Assembly: GCA_038521345.1 (NCBI GenBank)
Contig: JBCBKU010000024.1
Span: 1-45,081, forward strand
Source of the DNA: JBCBKU01 sp038521345
GTDB lineage: Bacteria; Pseudomonadota; Alphaproteobacteria; Rhodobacterales; Rhodobacteraceae
Length of the DNA stretch: 45,081 bases
Direction of reading: 5' to 3'
Made by a program: the position numbers and the translations under genes. This document shows positions 15,388 to 24,479 of this stretch, piece after piece; the first letter of the stretch is position 1, and every line of letters starts with the position of its first letter. Under the pieces are notes generated by a model, which was not told where the DNA came from, did not search any database, and worked only from the letters and a program-made list of their open reading frames with translations.

Positions 15388-18300
15388 ATGCTCGAATTTC
15401 TTTATGTCACGCCGCGCCCGGATCGCAGTTCGCTGCGACCGTCCGAGCGGGTCGCGTTTGATCCGGGGTTCTATACAAGGCGCAATCCCGACATCGACGT
15501 CTCCACGAACACTCCCCTGTCCCACTACGCACAATGGGGGCGGTTCGAGGGCCGGCGTCCGGCCGAGCATGCGGACCCCCTAAAGATCCTTACCCCGCGA
15601 GGGCGCGCAGTGCACGAACGGCTCTGTGCCCTTGTTGACCGCCCTTTCTATTTCGCGCAGGCGAACCTGTCGCGGGACGCCGATGTCGATCCTTTGATGC
15701 ACTATTTCGCGTGGGGCCATGATCACGGGTTTTCCATCGCCCCGGATTTCGATCCCGCCTTTTATGCGAACTCGAACGAAGATGTGCAGGCGCATGGTTT
15801 GGATCCGTTGGTGCACTATGCCGAGCATGGGTTCATCGAGCGACGCCTTACAGCACCGGACCGCCGATTGCTCGACGTGCCCGAAGGCTGGCGTTATCGC
15901 GCAGACTGCATTCGACCTCACATCGATGACGGGCATTATGCGGACCAAGTACCGTGGATCAGGGGCACCACGGTCGACCCTGCCAGCCACTACCTCCGCT
16001 ACGGGGCGGCCGCCGGCCTGAGCCCCGCCAAAGGCTTCGATCCGACCGGCCTTGGGCCCGACTCCGGCGGAACGACCGCGTTCGAGCGTTTCTTGTCCGG
16101 ACGGCGAGGTTCCGGTCGGCCAATGATAACCTCTGCCACAGGCGCGCGAAACACAGACGGCATGGAAATCGCGGATCTCTGGCCCGATGTCCCGTGGACC
16201 GAGATCTCGGCCAGAACCGGCTTCGAGGCCGGCGGTTTGTCCCTCGGGCGCATGCATCCGGACATAGAGTCAGAACCAACCACACGGGTGCCCGCCCCAG
16301 ACGAACTTGGATCAGACTTGAATGAGCCGGACTTGGTTTTTGTCGAACGCGCCAACGCGCTTGCCAAGGGAAAGCTTCTCAGCCTCGATATGTGGGACAC
16401 GCTTGTCCGGCGCAGCGTTGCACCGGATGCCGTGAAACTTCGGACGGCGCGGTACCTGTGGCTGACATCATGGGACAGCCTCCCGCCGGGCCACCGAGTG
16501 TCGCACACGGATCTCTTTCAATTGCGCCGCGCTGCAGAGGCAAGTGTTGCCGACGAGGCCGGCGAGTACCGGTTCGACGAGGCGACACGCCGGTGGCTGG
16601 GTTTTCTCGGCCTCAGGGACACGGGCCTTGAAGCATTGCTCAAAGCCAAAGAGACAGCCTTCGAATGCGAGACGGCTTCGGTCGATCCGACCATGGCCGC
16701 GTTGCTGGCGCTCAGGGACCAACCCTACATCCTTGTGTCGGACTTCTATCATGACGCTGACACGCTGGGTAAGATTCTGGATGCAATCGGCGCGCCAGAG
16801 CCAATATCGGCTTATGCCTCGTCTGACGTGATGGCGACCAAACGTCAGGGCGCCCTCTTCCCAATCGTCGCCGGGCGCGAGGCGCGCCGCCCCGACGAGA
16901 TCCTCCATCTCGGTGACCGCAAAGACGCGGATTGCAACCGGGCCCGAGACGCGGGCGTTGGCGCCATGCATTTCCAGAACCCGGACCAAGAGGCGCGAAC
17001 CCAGCGGCTAGAGACTGGATTCTGGTCCATGATGGAAGGACGGCCCCGCACCCACGAAGCCGACCTCATGGATCTTGTGCCGCACTCTGGTCCTGAAGAC
17101 GGTCTCCCGGTCGAAACCCTGGCCATTGTGGTGGCGGGCTTTGTCCTCGAAATCCTCGAGACGGCGCGAAAGCTCGGGGAAGACGAGATCTTCTTCTTCT
17201 CCCGCGAAGGTCTCTTCTTTCGCGAAGCCTATGACCGCATCGCCGAAACTGATGTCTATGATCTTGGGGCGTACCCCGAAAGCCGCCCGCTATATGTCAG
17301 TCGTCGCGCCACTTTTGGCGCATCCGTGGACGACCCGGGCACCCAGGAACTCATGCGTCTCTGGTCTCAATATTCCAGTCAGTCTCCATCGGCATTCCTT
17401 ATCAGTTTGAACTGCCCGCCCGCCGATTTCGAGAGCGCGGCAACGGAGGCTGGATTGGACCTCGACACACTTGTCGAGCACCCTTGGGAGGATCCGGATT
17501 TTATCGCCTTCCTCGCCTCCGGCGACGTTCGTGACCGGTTGCGCACCGCGCTGTGGGGGCAGCGCGACGCGCTCATGCTCTATCTCGCAAACACAGGCTT
17601 CGATCCGATGTCAGGCCGCACAAGGTGCATTGTCGACATCGGATGGCGGGGGTCCATCCAGGACAATCTCGCGATGATCTGCAACGGGTCGATCGTGGGC
17701 TGCTACCTCGGGCTCGAAAGGTTCCTGAATGACCAATCAACGAGCGGGCCCAAATCGGGCTTTGCCTTTGATCTGAACGAAGAAGACATGCGCCTCGTCC
17801 ACGACTACGCAGCGCTCGAGTTTTTGTTCAACGTTCCCGAAGGTTCGGTCCGCGGCTACGAAAACGGCACGCCCGTGCGCGACGTCATCGAAAACGAGGA
17901 GGCGGCGATCAAAACCCGCGTCCGCCCCTTGCAGGAGCGTATCCTGTCCACGCTCGACCATGTCGCGAGGTATGTGCGCCGTCACGGTCTGGTCGCCGCG
18001 GATCTTCGACCGCTTTCTCGCAGCCTGCTCGCGCGGTACTTCCGCAATCCGCCTGCCGACGTGGCCGACGCGTTCCGCGATCTTGAACACAACGAGAGCT
18101 TCGGCACCGGAACAAGCCAGCGCGTGGCAGAGATGCGCGGCACGCCAGAGTCCATTGTCGCGAAGTCCGGACCGGATCTGCACGCCGGTTTTCTCGGCCT
18201 GATCGACGGCATGCGTTGGCACGAGAGCCTGCACGCCCAATCCCGGATCTCGAAAGCGAAAGAGGCACTGTCCTTCGATGCCCGGCTCAATCTGCCGACA

Positions 18301-19512
18301 ACCGTCTTTGCCCCGCAGGTCCTTCGCCAAAGCCGCGGATCTGCCGGTGTCCTGTTCACCGCCCCGGCCCCGATCGTGGGATCGGGCGGACACCGCACCA
18401 TTCTGAACGCCGCCAACAAGGTCGCCCGCCTTGGTGCACCCGTTTCGGTCATGTTCGAGCGTTTTTCCGGCCAGGCCGAGCGCGATTGGGTCGCGGAAGT
18501 CGCCGACCCGAGCGTCACAATTCTCGATCGCTGGGACTCCGAAGCCCCCGCAGACATTGCCGTCGCCACGATCGATTACAGTGCCGCCTATGTGAATGAG
18601 TTCTATGCAGGTAAGGCAAAAACGCACTACTTCATTCAGGATTTCGAGGCCTACTTTAACCCCGTCTCGGATGCCTATTTGCGGGCCGAGCGCAGCTATA
18701 CTCTGACCGAGAACCACTTCACCATCGGTCGCTGGTTGTCCCACCGGCTCGCCACCGAATACGGTATCCGGTCTGCCCATTCCGGGCTGGGTGTGGATCA
18801 GACGATCTATAGGACAGACATCGCAACCGACCGACGAGAGCGGATCGCGTTCCTGTTCCAGCCCGAGAAACCTCGCCGCGCGCCCGATCTCGCGGTCGAG
18901 GCGCTTCGGCAGGTCAAGGCGCGCCTGCCATATGTAGAGATCGTGCTATTCGGCTCTGACGCCAAGGCCGTGCTGCCATTCGAAGCAACGCAACTTGGTC
19001 TTTTGAACGACCTCGACGACATCGCCGCATTGTACCGGACAGCCAAAGTCGGCCTTTGCCTCAGTGCGACCAACCCGTCGCGCATACCATACGAGATGAT
19101 GGCCTGCGGCTGCGTCCCGGTGGATCTCTACCGATACAACAACCTGTTCGACTATGGCCCCGACGCCGGCTGCCTGGCCTACCAATCCGCCGCCTCGCTG
19201 GCCGAGGCCATGGCCCACCAATTCGAGGACCACGAGCTCTTCGCGCGGCGACAACGCGCGGGTCTCAGTTGGACGGCTGGACGCAGTCTTGACTGGGAAA
19301 GCGATGTCTTCGCCAACCAGATTGCGCGGATCCTGTCCGATGCGGAGTCCCAGAACATGGAGACGCCGTCGCCGACCTATCTCGACATGCCCGTCATCGC
19401 CCACGAGGACGACACCGCCCCGGTCCGGCACTTCCTCGATCATCACTGGATGCTGGCCTGCCGAGGCGTTTCAACGCCGGATCGCGGCGGCTGGCTCCGG
19501 ATCGCAAGCTAG
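15388..19512 (+). CDS. Giant fusion: repeated FDPxFY/DPLxHY modules, HAD-like domain and WsaF-like glycosyltransferase
   Basis: The 1374-residue protein has distinct regions. Residues 24-213 hold about four diverged copies of a roughly 33-residue module, FDPxFYxxxNPDV...DPLxHYxxxGxxEGR (near 24, 87, 121 and 183). Residues about 328-535 resemble a HAD hydrolase of the COG5610 kind, with LSLDMWDTLV (Asp334, Asp337), LVSDF, a lysine near 485 and HLGDRKDAD (Asp510). A region around 575-980 follows (IFFFSREGLFFREAYDRI); similar proteins often pair it with this HAD domain. Residues about 985-1320 resemble the WsaF rhamnosyltransferase: GSGGHRTILNAANKVARLG, then THYFIQDFEAYFNPVSDAY, and MMACGCVPVDLY in the C-terminal Rossmann domain. 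No signal peptide is seen. A cytoplasmic surface-polysaccharide role is likely. GTG 15346 is an alternative start. Confidence 0.85.
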   Translation: MLEFLYVTPRPDRSSLRPSERVAFDPGFYTRRNPDIDVSTNTPLSHYAQWGRFEGRRPAEHADPLKILTPRGRAVHERLCALVDRPFYFAQANLSRDADVDPLMHYFAWGHDHGFSIAPDFDPAFYANSNEDVQAHGLDPLVHYAEHGFIERRLTAPDRRLLDVPEGWRYRADCIRPHIDDGHYADQVPWIRGTTVDPASHYLRYGAAAGLSPAKGFDPTGLGPDSGGTTAFERFLSGRRGSGRPMITSATGARNTDGMEIADLWPDVPWTEISARTGFEAGGLSLGRMHPDIESEPTTRVPAPDELGSDLNEPDLVFVERANALAKGKLLSLDMWDTLVRRSVAPDAVKLRTARYLWLTSWDSLPPGHRVSHTDLFQLRRAAEASVADEAGEYRFDEATRRWLGFLGLRDTGLEALLKAKETAFECETASVDPTMAALLALRDQPYILVSDFYHDADTLGKILDAIGAPEPISAYASSDVMATKRQGALFPIVAGREARRPDEILHLGDRKDADCNRARDAGVGAMHFQNPDQEARTQRLETGFWSMMEGRPRTHEADLMDLVPHSGPEDGLPVETLAIVVAGFVLEILETARKLGEDEIFFFSREGLFFREAYDRIAETDVYDLGAYPESRPLYVSRRATFGASVDDPGTQELMRLWSQYSSQSPSAFLISLNCPPADFESAATEAGLDLDTLVEHPWEDPDFIAFLASGDVRDRLRTALWGQRDALMLYLANTGFDPMSGRTRCIVDIGWRGSIQDNLAMICNGSIVGCYLGLERFLNDQSTSGPKSGFAFDLNEEDMRLVHDYAALEFLFNVPEGSVRGYENGTPVRDVIENEEAAIKTRVRPLQERILSTLDHVARYVRRHGLVAADLRPLSRSLLARYFRNPPADVADAFRDLEHNESFGTGTSQRVAEMRGTPESIVAKSGPDLHAGFLGLIDGMRWHESLHAQSRISKAKEALSFDARLNLPTTVFAPQVLRQSRGSAGVLFTAPAPIVGSGGHRTILNAANKVARLGAPVSVMFERFSGQAERDWVAEVADPSVTILDRWDSEAPADIAVATIDYSAAYVNEFYAGKAKTHYFIQDFEAYFNPVSDAYLRAERSYTLTENHFTIGRWLSHRLATEYGIRSAHSGLGVDQTIYRTDIATDRRERIAFLFQPEKPRRAPDLAVEALRQVKARLPYVEIVLFGSDAKAVLPFEATQLGLLNDLDDIAALYRTAKVGLCLSATNPSRIPYEMMACGCVPVDLYRYNNLFDYGPDAGCLAYQSAASLAEAMAHQFEDHELFARRQRAGLSWTAGRSLDWESDVFANQIARILSDAESQNMETPSPTYLDMPVIAHEDDTAPVRHFLDHHWMLACRGVSTPDRGGWLRIAS

Positions 19513-19522
19513 GACATCGCCC

Positions 19523-20356
19523 ATGCCCGGACGCCTTATCCTTCATATCGGCCTGCGCAAGACCGGAAGCTCGGCGCTGCAGGAGCTGCTCTCCAAGAAC
19601 GGCGACTTGCTCAGTCAGCACAAGCTGGATTACCCGGCCCGCTTATCGCGTTTTCCGGCGCATCAGGAACTGGCATGGGCCCTCGACACCCCACGTCCCT
19701 ACCACGATGCGCATTACGACCCTGACGTAGTCTACGGGCACTTCGCCGCAGTCGTCGAAGGGAATGCCGACAAAGGCATCTCGACGATCCTCTCCTCCGA
19801 GGATCTCTCGCTGCTGACCTTTCGACAGGATCAGTTGATCGAGGTCGCCCGCAGGTTCTCTGACTTTCAACCCGAGATCGTCTTCTTCCGGCGCGATCCG
19901 GTCAGCTATCACATCTCGAACTACAAACACGCGCTGTTCCGAGAACGCGAAACCCGACCATTCGCCGAGTATGTCTTCAAGGTCTATGTTCTATGCTACG
20001 CGCACAGGGGGTTTCTGATGCAGGCGTGGGGCAACGCTTTCGGCCACGACCGGGTCATCGAACTGCCCTATGCCCGGGCGACCATTGCTCAGGAAAGCAT
20101 CCTGTCTCGGTTCCTGCGCCATGTCTTCGATATCCGGATAGAGGACACCTTTGCCAACTACCGAAGCAACACTTCGATCCCGGATTGCGCTGTCCCTTAC
20201 GTCCGGGCCCTGAATGCATCCGACTACCCGGAAGAGGCGCTGGCGGCCGTCAAAGAGCAGATGCGATCCCTGCCCCTGTCTTCGTCCGAGGAGGCGTTTC
20301 TGGCCGAAAACCTGACCTCCGACGAACGCGCGGCGCTCGACCGTCTTTACGGTTAG
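19523..20356 (+). CDS. Sulfotransferase-like P-loop protein
   Basis: This 277-residue protein starts MPGRLILHIGLRKTGSSALQ, the 5'-phosphosulfate-binding loop of PAPS-dependent sulfotransferases (usual form HxGxxKTGTTxLQ). A second conserved region, EIVFFRRDPVSYHISNYKH, near residues 125-143 matches the 3'-phosphate-binding Arg/Ser part. The upstream open frame is a shadow inside the giant glycosyltransferase; the true ATG is 10 bases after that gene's stop, so the two form an operon. The likely job is to sulfate, or otherwise modify, the glycan made by the neighbour. The substrate is inferred only from position. Confidence 0.82.
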   Translation: MPGRLILHIGLRKTGSSALQELLSKNGDLLSQHKLDYPARLSRFPAHQELAWALDTPRPYHDAHYDPDVVYGHFAAVVEGNADKGISTILSSEDLSLLTFRQDQLIEVARRFSDFQPEIVFFRRDPVSYHISNYKHALFRERETRPFAEYVFKVYVLCYAHRGFLMQAWGNAFGHDRVIELPYARATIAQESILSRFLRHVFDIRIEDTFANYRSNTSIPDCAVPYVRALNASDYPEEALAAVKEQMRSLPLSSSEEAFLAENLTSDERAALDRLYG

Positions 20357-20379
20357 GTCGGATCGGGATCAGGGATGGC

Positions 20380-21159
20380 CTAGGTGCCGGTATAGGTCCA
20401 GCGATAGGATGGCGGGGTCGGCCCCTTGTTGCGCCCCCCTTCCTCGGTCTGTTCCCATGCATGTGCCAGAATGCCGACGGATCGCGACAAGACGAAAAAG
20501 CCCCTGGCCAGGGGCGGCGGACACCCGAGTTCGGCATAGATCACGGCGGTGGCGCCGTCGATGTTCATCGGCACCGCCTTGCCGCGCTCGGCCCGAAGGT
20601 GCCTTTCAATCGCGCGCCCGATCTCAGCATAGGCCCCGGAAACCGCCCCGGTTTCGGCCGCCGCATCGACCAGCGCCAGAAGACGGGGCGCCCTTGGATC
20701 CGTCGGCTTGTGAAATCGGTGCCCGAAGCCGGGTACGAACCGCCCGTGGGCGTCGCGCCAATCCGCAAGGGTCCGGGGCAAGTTCTCCGGCCCGGCGGTT
20801 TCCAGAGACCGGTAAAGGGCGACGGCCTGCTCTCCCGCACCGCCATGAACGTCCCCCAGCATGTTTATTCCGGACGCCATGGCGCTTTGCAGGCCGACGC
20901 CGCACGTTGCCGCCATCCGTGCTGCCGCAATAGAAGGCGCCTGCGGTCCATGGTCCACGGCCGCCACTAGCGCCGCTTCGAACAAGGCCGCCCGCTCGCC
21001 CGAGATCCGATGGCCGGTGACCAGAAACCAGATCATCTCGGCAAAGCCCGTCGTCCCGATCAATTCCTGTACCGGTGTGCCGCGAAGGTGGATCCGTCCA
21101 GGTTCCATATCGATGATCGATGTCTGCCACCAGTCGGCCACATCGCGATCGTCGGTCAT
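20380..21159 (-). CDS. Citryl-CoA-lyase-like protein, citrate synthase superfamily
   Basis: This 259-residue protein corresponds to the catalytic core of citrate synthase with a shortened N-terminus, as in citryl-CoA lyase (Ccl). All three citrate-synthase catalytic positions are present: His105 in MLGDVHGGAGE, His147 in VPGFGHRFHKPTDPR and Asp201 in PMNIDGATAVIY. The family splits citryl-CoA into acetyl-CoA and oxaloacetate, or acts on related 3-hydroxyacyl-CoA acids. The gene overlaps the CoA-transferase gene by ATGA and is the last of the tct operon. A CoA-activation step followed by C-C cleavage therefore fits the order. Citramalyl-CoA or other analogues are alternatives. Confidence 0.85.
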   Translation of the reverse strand: MTDDRDVADWWQTSIIDMEPGRIHLRGTPVQELIGTTGFAEMIWFLVTGHRISGERAALFEAALVAAVDHGPQAPSIAAARMAATCGVGLQSAMASGINMLGDVHGGAGEQAVALYRSLETAGPENLPRTLADWRDAHGRFVPGFGHRFHKPTDPRAPRLLALVDAAAETGAVSGAYAEIGRAIERHLRAERGKAVPMNIDGATAVIYAELGCPPPLARGFFVLSRSVGILAHAWEQTEEGGRNKGPTPPSYRWTYTGT

Positions 21160-22364
21160 ATCACTCCCTCGGCCCGCAGTGTTTCAATGGCCTCCGACGT
21201 GTACCCGAGGCCGCCAAGGATCGCATCCGTATTCGCGCCAAGAGCCGGTGGCGGAGCCGACACAGATGGCCGGACGCCGTCAATTTGCGCGCCGATCCGC
21301 ATCAGGTCCACGGGGCGGTCCACGCCCGGGGCATCGTCGAACCGCGCGAGAAGGCCCCGGTCGCGCACCTGCGGATGGGCGAGAATGTCTGGAACGGTCA
21401 TCACGGCCCCCGACGGAACCCCGAGCGCATTCAGCTCTCGGGCCCAATCCCGGGCGTTTCGCGTCCCAAGGGCGGTCTCAAGCTCGGCTCTCAGACTCAA
21501 CCGGTTCACCTTGCGATCCTCGCGGGTGGCGAAGTCGTCCCGCTCAAGAAGGTCTGCGCGCCCCAGATGCCGGGCGAGCGCCTCCCATTGCTCATCTTTG
21601 TTGGCAGCAATGTTGATCAGACCGTCCGCACACTGGAACGAACCGGACGGAGCCGAGGTCGGATTCTCGTTGCCGTGGGGGCGGGGTTCCACCCCGGCGA
21701 CAAGGTGGTTTGAGACGACCCAACCCATTGTGGCGAGGACCGAGTCGAGCATCGAGACATCGATGAAGGCACCCCGCGGCTCGGCGTTCAGCGCGGCCGA
21801 GATTGCCATGGCCGCGGTCAGGCCGCCGATCGTATCGGCCAACGGAAATCCGACCCGAAGCGGGGCGCTATCGACATCCCCCGTGACCGACATGAGGCCG
21901 GATGCGCCCTGCACGATCTGGTCATAGGCTGGCCGATCCGCCCAGGGGCCGTCCTGCCCGAAACCCGAGATCGCGCAGTAGATCAAACGTGGGTTCTCGG
22001 CGCGAAGGGCCGCATAATCAGCGCCCAGACGGGCCATCACCCCCGGCCTGAAGTTCTCAACCAGAATGTCGGCGGTCGCAACCAGTCGCTTCAGCGCCCC
22101 GAGCCCGCGGGGATCCTTGAGGTTTAGCGTCAGAGACTGCTTGCCCGCATTCTGCGCCAGAAAGCTGACACCCATACCACGCCGCGACAGCTCGGGATCT
22201 GCGCCAAGATCGCGCGCCAGATCCCCCCGGCCGACCGCCTCGATCTTGATCACTTCGGCCCCGAGATGCGCCAATTGATGGCAGGCGAAAGGACCTGCCA
22301 GCACATTCGTCAGATCCAGGACGCGGACCCCTCTCAAAGGCGCCGCGGTCCCGTGATCAGTCAC
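21156..22364 (-). CDS. CaiB/BaiF class III CoA-transferase
   Basis: This 402-residue protein is a class III (formyl-CoA transferase family) CoA-transferase, which moves CoA between carboxylic acids through an aspartyl-CoA thioester. Visible family features are VRVLDLTNVLAGPFACHQLA at the N-terminus, GAEVIKIE, DILVENFRPGVM and FPLADTIGG. Asp177 in the last one matches the catalytic Asp169 of formyl-CoA transferase. The start is a GTG at 22364, overlapping the tctA stop by eight bases (GTGACTGA). The first in-frame ATG further upstream lies inside tctA and is unlikely. The context suggests it activates the acid imported by TctABC for cleavage by the lyase. Confidence 0.9.
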   Translation of the reverse strand: MTDHGTAAPLRGVRVLDLTNVLAGPFACHQLAHLGAEVIKIEAVGRGDLARDLGADPELSRRGMGVSFLAQNAGKQSLTLNLKDPRGLGALKRLVATADILVENFRPGVMARLGADYAALRAENPRLIYCAISGFGQDGPWADRPAYDQIVQGASGLMSVTGDVDSAPLRVGFPLADTIGGLTAAMAISAALNAEPRGAFIDVSMLDSVLATMGWVVSNHLVAGVEPRPHGNENPTSAPSGSFQCADGLINIAANKDEQWEALARHLGRADLLERDDFATREDRKVNRLSLRAELETALGTRNARDWARELNALGVPSGAVMTVPDILAHPQVRDRGLLARFDDAPGVDRPVDLMRIGAQIDGVRPSVSAPPPALGANTDAILGGLGYTSEAIETLRAEGVI

Positions 22365-23880
22365 CGTCGGCAACCCCTTCGGCCCGGCGCCGTGCCCGCC
22401 GCGCCCGATAGCTCGGCAAGAGCACGAGTATGGCGGCCAGAACGAGAAGGCCAAGGGTCATCGGCCTTTCGATGATGAAATCCAGTCCGCGGTAAAGCTG
22501 CATCGACCGTGCAAAGTTGTCCTCAAGCATCGTTCCAAGGATGAAGCCGATCAGAAGCGGCGCCAACGGGTAGTCTGCGAACCGCAAAATTGTTGCAAGC
22601 ACCCCGAGGCCAACGAGGATAAGAAGCTCGGTCGCGTTGTTCTGTCCGATATAGGCGCCCATCAACGTGAAGAAGAGGATGAACGGGATCAGGTAGTTCC
22701 GGGGGATTGACAGAATTTTCGCGATATAGGGGATCAACGGGAGGTTCAGAATGAGAAGCACGAGATTGCCGATGAACATCGAGATGATGACAGCCCAGAA
22801 CACTTCGGGTGTATCGACCATCAGTCGCGGGCCCGGCGTCACGTTCAGAGCGATCAGGGCGCCCAAGAGGATCGCCGTGGTGCCCGACCCCGGGATGCCG
22901 AGGGTCAGAAGCGGCACGAACGATCCCGTACAGGCGGCATTGTTGGCAGTCTCGGGCGCGGCAAGACCCTTGACAGATCCTTTGCCGAACTCGGCCTGAT
23001 CCTCGCCCTTGGCAATGTTGCGTTCGACCGCATAGCCAAGGAAGGACGCGATCGTGGCACCGGCGCCGGGCAGAACACCGATGAAGAAGCCCTGCACCGA
23101 TTGCCGTCCGATCACCGGGATCATCGCGCGGCCTTCTTCGCGGGAAAAGCGCAAACCAGTGATCTTACCCCCTGCTCCGCCTTGACCTTGCGCCCCGCGC
23201 GCCGGGTTCAGGACAAGGAACATGGCTTCGGGCAGGGCGAACATCGCCATGGCAAGTGTGATAAAGGAGATGCCCGATTGAAGGTCCATCAGACCCATTG
23301 TGAAACGCGGCATGTTGAACAACGCGCCTTCGCCAACAGTGGCAAGGATCAGACCAAGAATCGTCATCATCAGCGCCTTGGCGACATTGCCGGTGCCCGC
23401 AAAGGCGGCAATCGCCGACAGCCCCACGACCATGAGCGCAAAGTACTCGGCCGAGTGGAATAGCAGCGCCACGGTGCTGAGCGCCGGTGCGAATACCATC
23501 AGAAGAATGGCGCCGATTGTGCCACCTGAGAAACTGGCAACGGCGGCGATGGTCAGTGCCTTGCCCGCCTCGCCTTTCAGCGCCATCGGATAGCCGTCAA
23601 AACTCGTGGCCACAGTGCCCGCGACACCGGGTGCGTTGAGAAGGATCGACGATGTCGAGCCACCGAATATGGCCCCGTAATAGACCCCGGCAAGAAGGAT
23701 CAGTGCCGCGGTCGGGTCACCAAGGGTGATCGCCACCGGGATCATGATCGCGATGATCGACATCGGCCCAAGGCCCGGAAGCATCCCGATAAAGGTTCCG
23801 ATGAGACAGCCGGCGACGACCATCAGCAGGTTCTCGATCGAGAGCGCCGCCGTTAGGCCGATCATGATACCTTCAAGCAT
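22357..23880 (-). CDS. tctA: Tripartite tricarboxylate transporter, large membrane subunit TctA
   Basis: This 507-residue, very hydrophobic protein has some ten to twelve transmembrane helices and is full length for TctA. The family's N-terminal signature is clear: GTFIGMLPGLGPMSIIAIM and VYYGAIFGGSTSSILLNAPG, and a second GxxPGxG-type motif, FIGVLPGAGATIASFLGY, follows near residue 265. TctA is the transport channel of TTT importers, driven by an ion gradient and supplied by the periplasmic TctC. It follows tctB by three bases. Ligands of TTT systems range from citrate to aromatic and dicarboxylic acids, so the name does not fix the substrate. Confidence 0.94.
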   Translation of the reverse strand: MLEGIMIGLTAALSIENLLMVVAGCLIGTFIGMLPGLGPMSIIAIMIPVAITLGDPTAALILLAGVYYGAIFGGSTSSILLNAPGVAGTVATSFDGYPMALKGEAGKALTIAAVASFSGGTIGAILLMVFAPALSTVALLFHSAEYFALMVVGLSAIAAFAGTGNVAKALMMTILGLILATVGEGALFNMPRFTMGLMDLQSGISFITLAMAMFALPEAMFLVLNPARGAQGQGGAGGKITGLRFSREEGRAMIPVIGRQSVQGFFIGVLPGAGATIASFLGYAVERNIAKGEDQAEFGKGSVKGLAAPETANNAACTGSFVPLLTLGIPGSGTTAILLGALIALNVTPGPRLMVDTPEVFWAVIISMFIGNLVLLILNLPLIPYIAKILSIPRNYLIPFILFFTLMGAYIGQNNATELLILVGLGVLATILRFADYPLAPLLIGFILGTMLEDNFARSMQLYRGLDFIIERPMTLGLLVLAAILVLLPSYRARRARRRAEGVADGD

Positions 23881-23883
23881 AGC

Positions 23884-24378
23884 TTAATTTCCCATGAAGA
23901 ACGGCAAGGGCCGCAGGAAGATGCCCAGCACTTCTTGGACCAGATACCAGACGCAGCCAGCGGCGATGGCCGAGACAATCAGCATCGTCAGCCACTTCCG
24001 CTCACCCAGAACGGCGCTTCCCGCCACAAGGAAAGCAGTGGTCGAGAAAAGAAAGCCAAGTGGCCGAAGAGCCAATGCATAGGCCACCATCAACCCCAGC
24101 AACAAAATGGCCTGACCCAGCTTGTACTCGGTCAACCGGCGATAATTGATGTCCGAAGCGGTCAGCTCTTTCTCCTTGGTCGAACCCTCAAGCCCGAGAA
24201 GCACAATCAAACCGACTGCGACTCCGAGGATGGACAGAACCTTGGGAAAGGTGGACGGCCAAACCGGGTTTCTCTGCATGAAGGGCGGCAGAAGCTGGTC
24301 CATCGTGAAGAATGCCGCGTAACCGTAGACGCAGCAGAACACCACGAAAACCAACGCAATCCAGCGATCAAGTGCCAT
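23884..24378 (-). CDS. tctB: Tripartite tricarboxylate transporter, small membrane subunit TctB
   Basis: This 164-residue protein has four predicted transmembrane helices in two pairs separated by a charged loop around residues 67-85. That is the usual shape of TctB, the small, poorly conserved membrane partner of TctA. It starts MALDRWIALVFVVFCCVYGY and ends with a helix pair around LVAGSAVLGERKWLTMLIV. It lies between tctC (101-base gap with a strong hairpin) and tctA (3-base gap). Identification rests on size, topology and position as much as on sequence. Confidence 0.88.
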   Translation of the reverse strand: MALDRWIALVFVVFCCVYGYAAFFTMDQLLPPFMQRNPVWPSTFPKVLSILGVAVGLIVLLGLEGSTKEKELTASDINYRRLTEYKLGQAILLLGLMVAYALALRPLGFLFSTTAFLVAGSAVLGERKWLTMLIVSAIAAGCVWYLVQEVLGIFLRPLPFFMGN

Positions 24379-24433
24379 GGGTATCCCTCCCCGGGAACGC
24401 TGGCTGATGCGCCAGTCTTGGAAGCTTTGTGTC

Positions 24434-24458
24434 CGGGCCGCCAGCGATCGGCGGCCCG
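24434..24458 (-). terminator. Perfect 9-bp GC hairpin between tctC and tctB
   Basis: CGGGCCGCC (24434-24442) and GGCGGCCCG (24450-24458) pair perfectly around a 7-base loop. The hairpin starts 21 bases after the tctC stop. There is no T-run, so it more likely protects the 3' end of a tctC-only mRNA or attenuates transcription into tctBA than ends it fully. This would give more binding protein than membrane subunits. Confidence 0.65.
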
Positions 24459-24479
24459 AAGGTGTTTTGGTTCAGCGGA

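Noticed and set aside
17737..18780. 347-residue open frame on the minus strand
   Set aside because: Antisense to the giant glycosyltransferase; no motif and no ribosome site.
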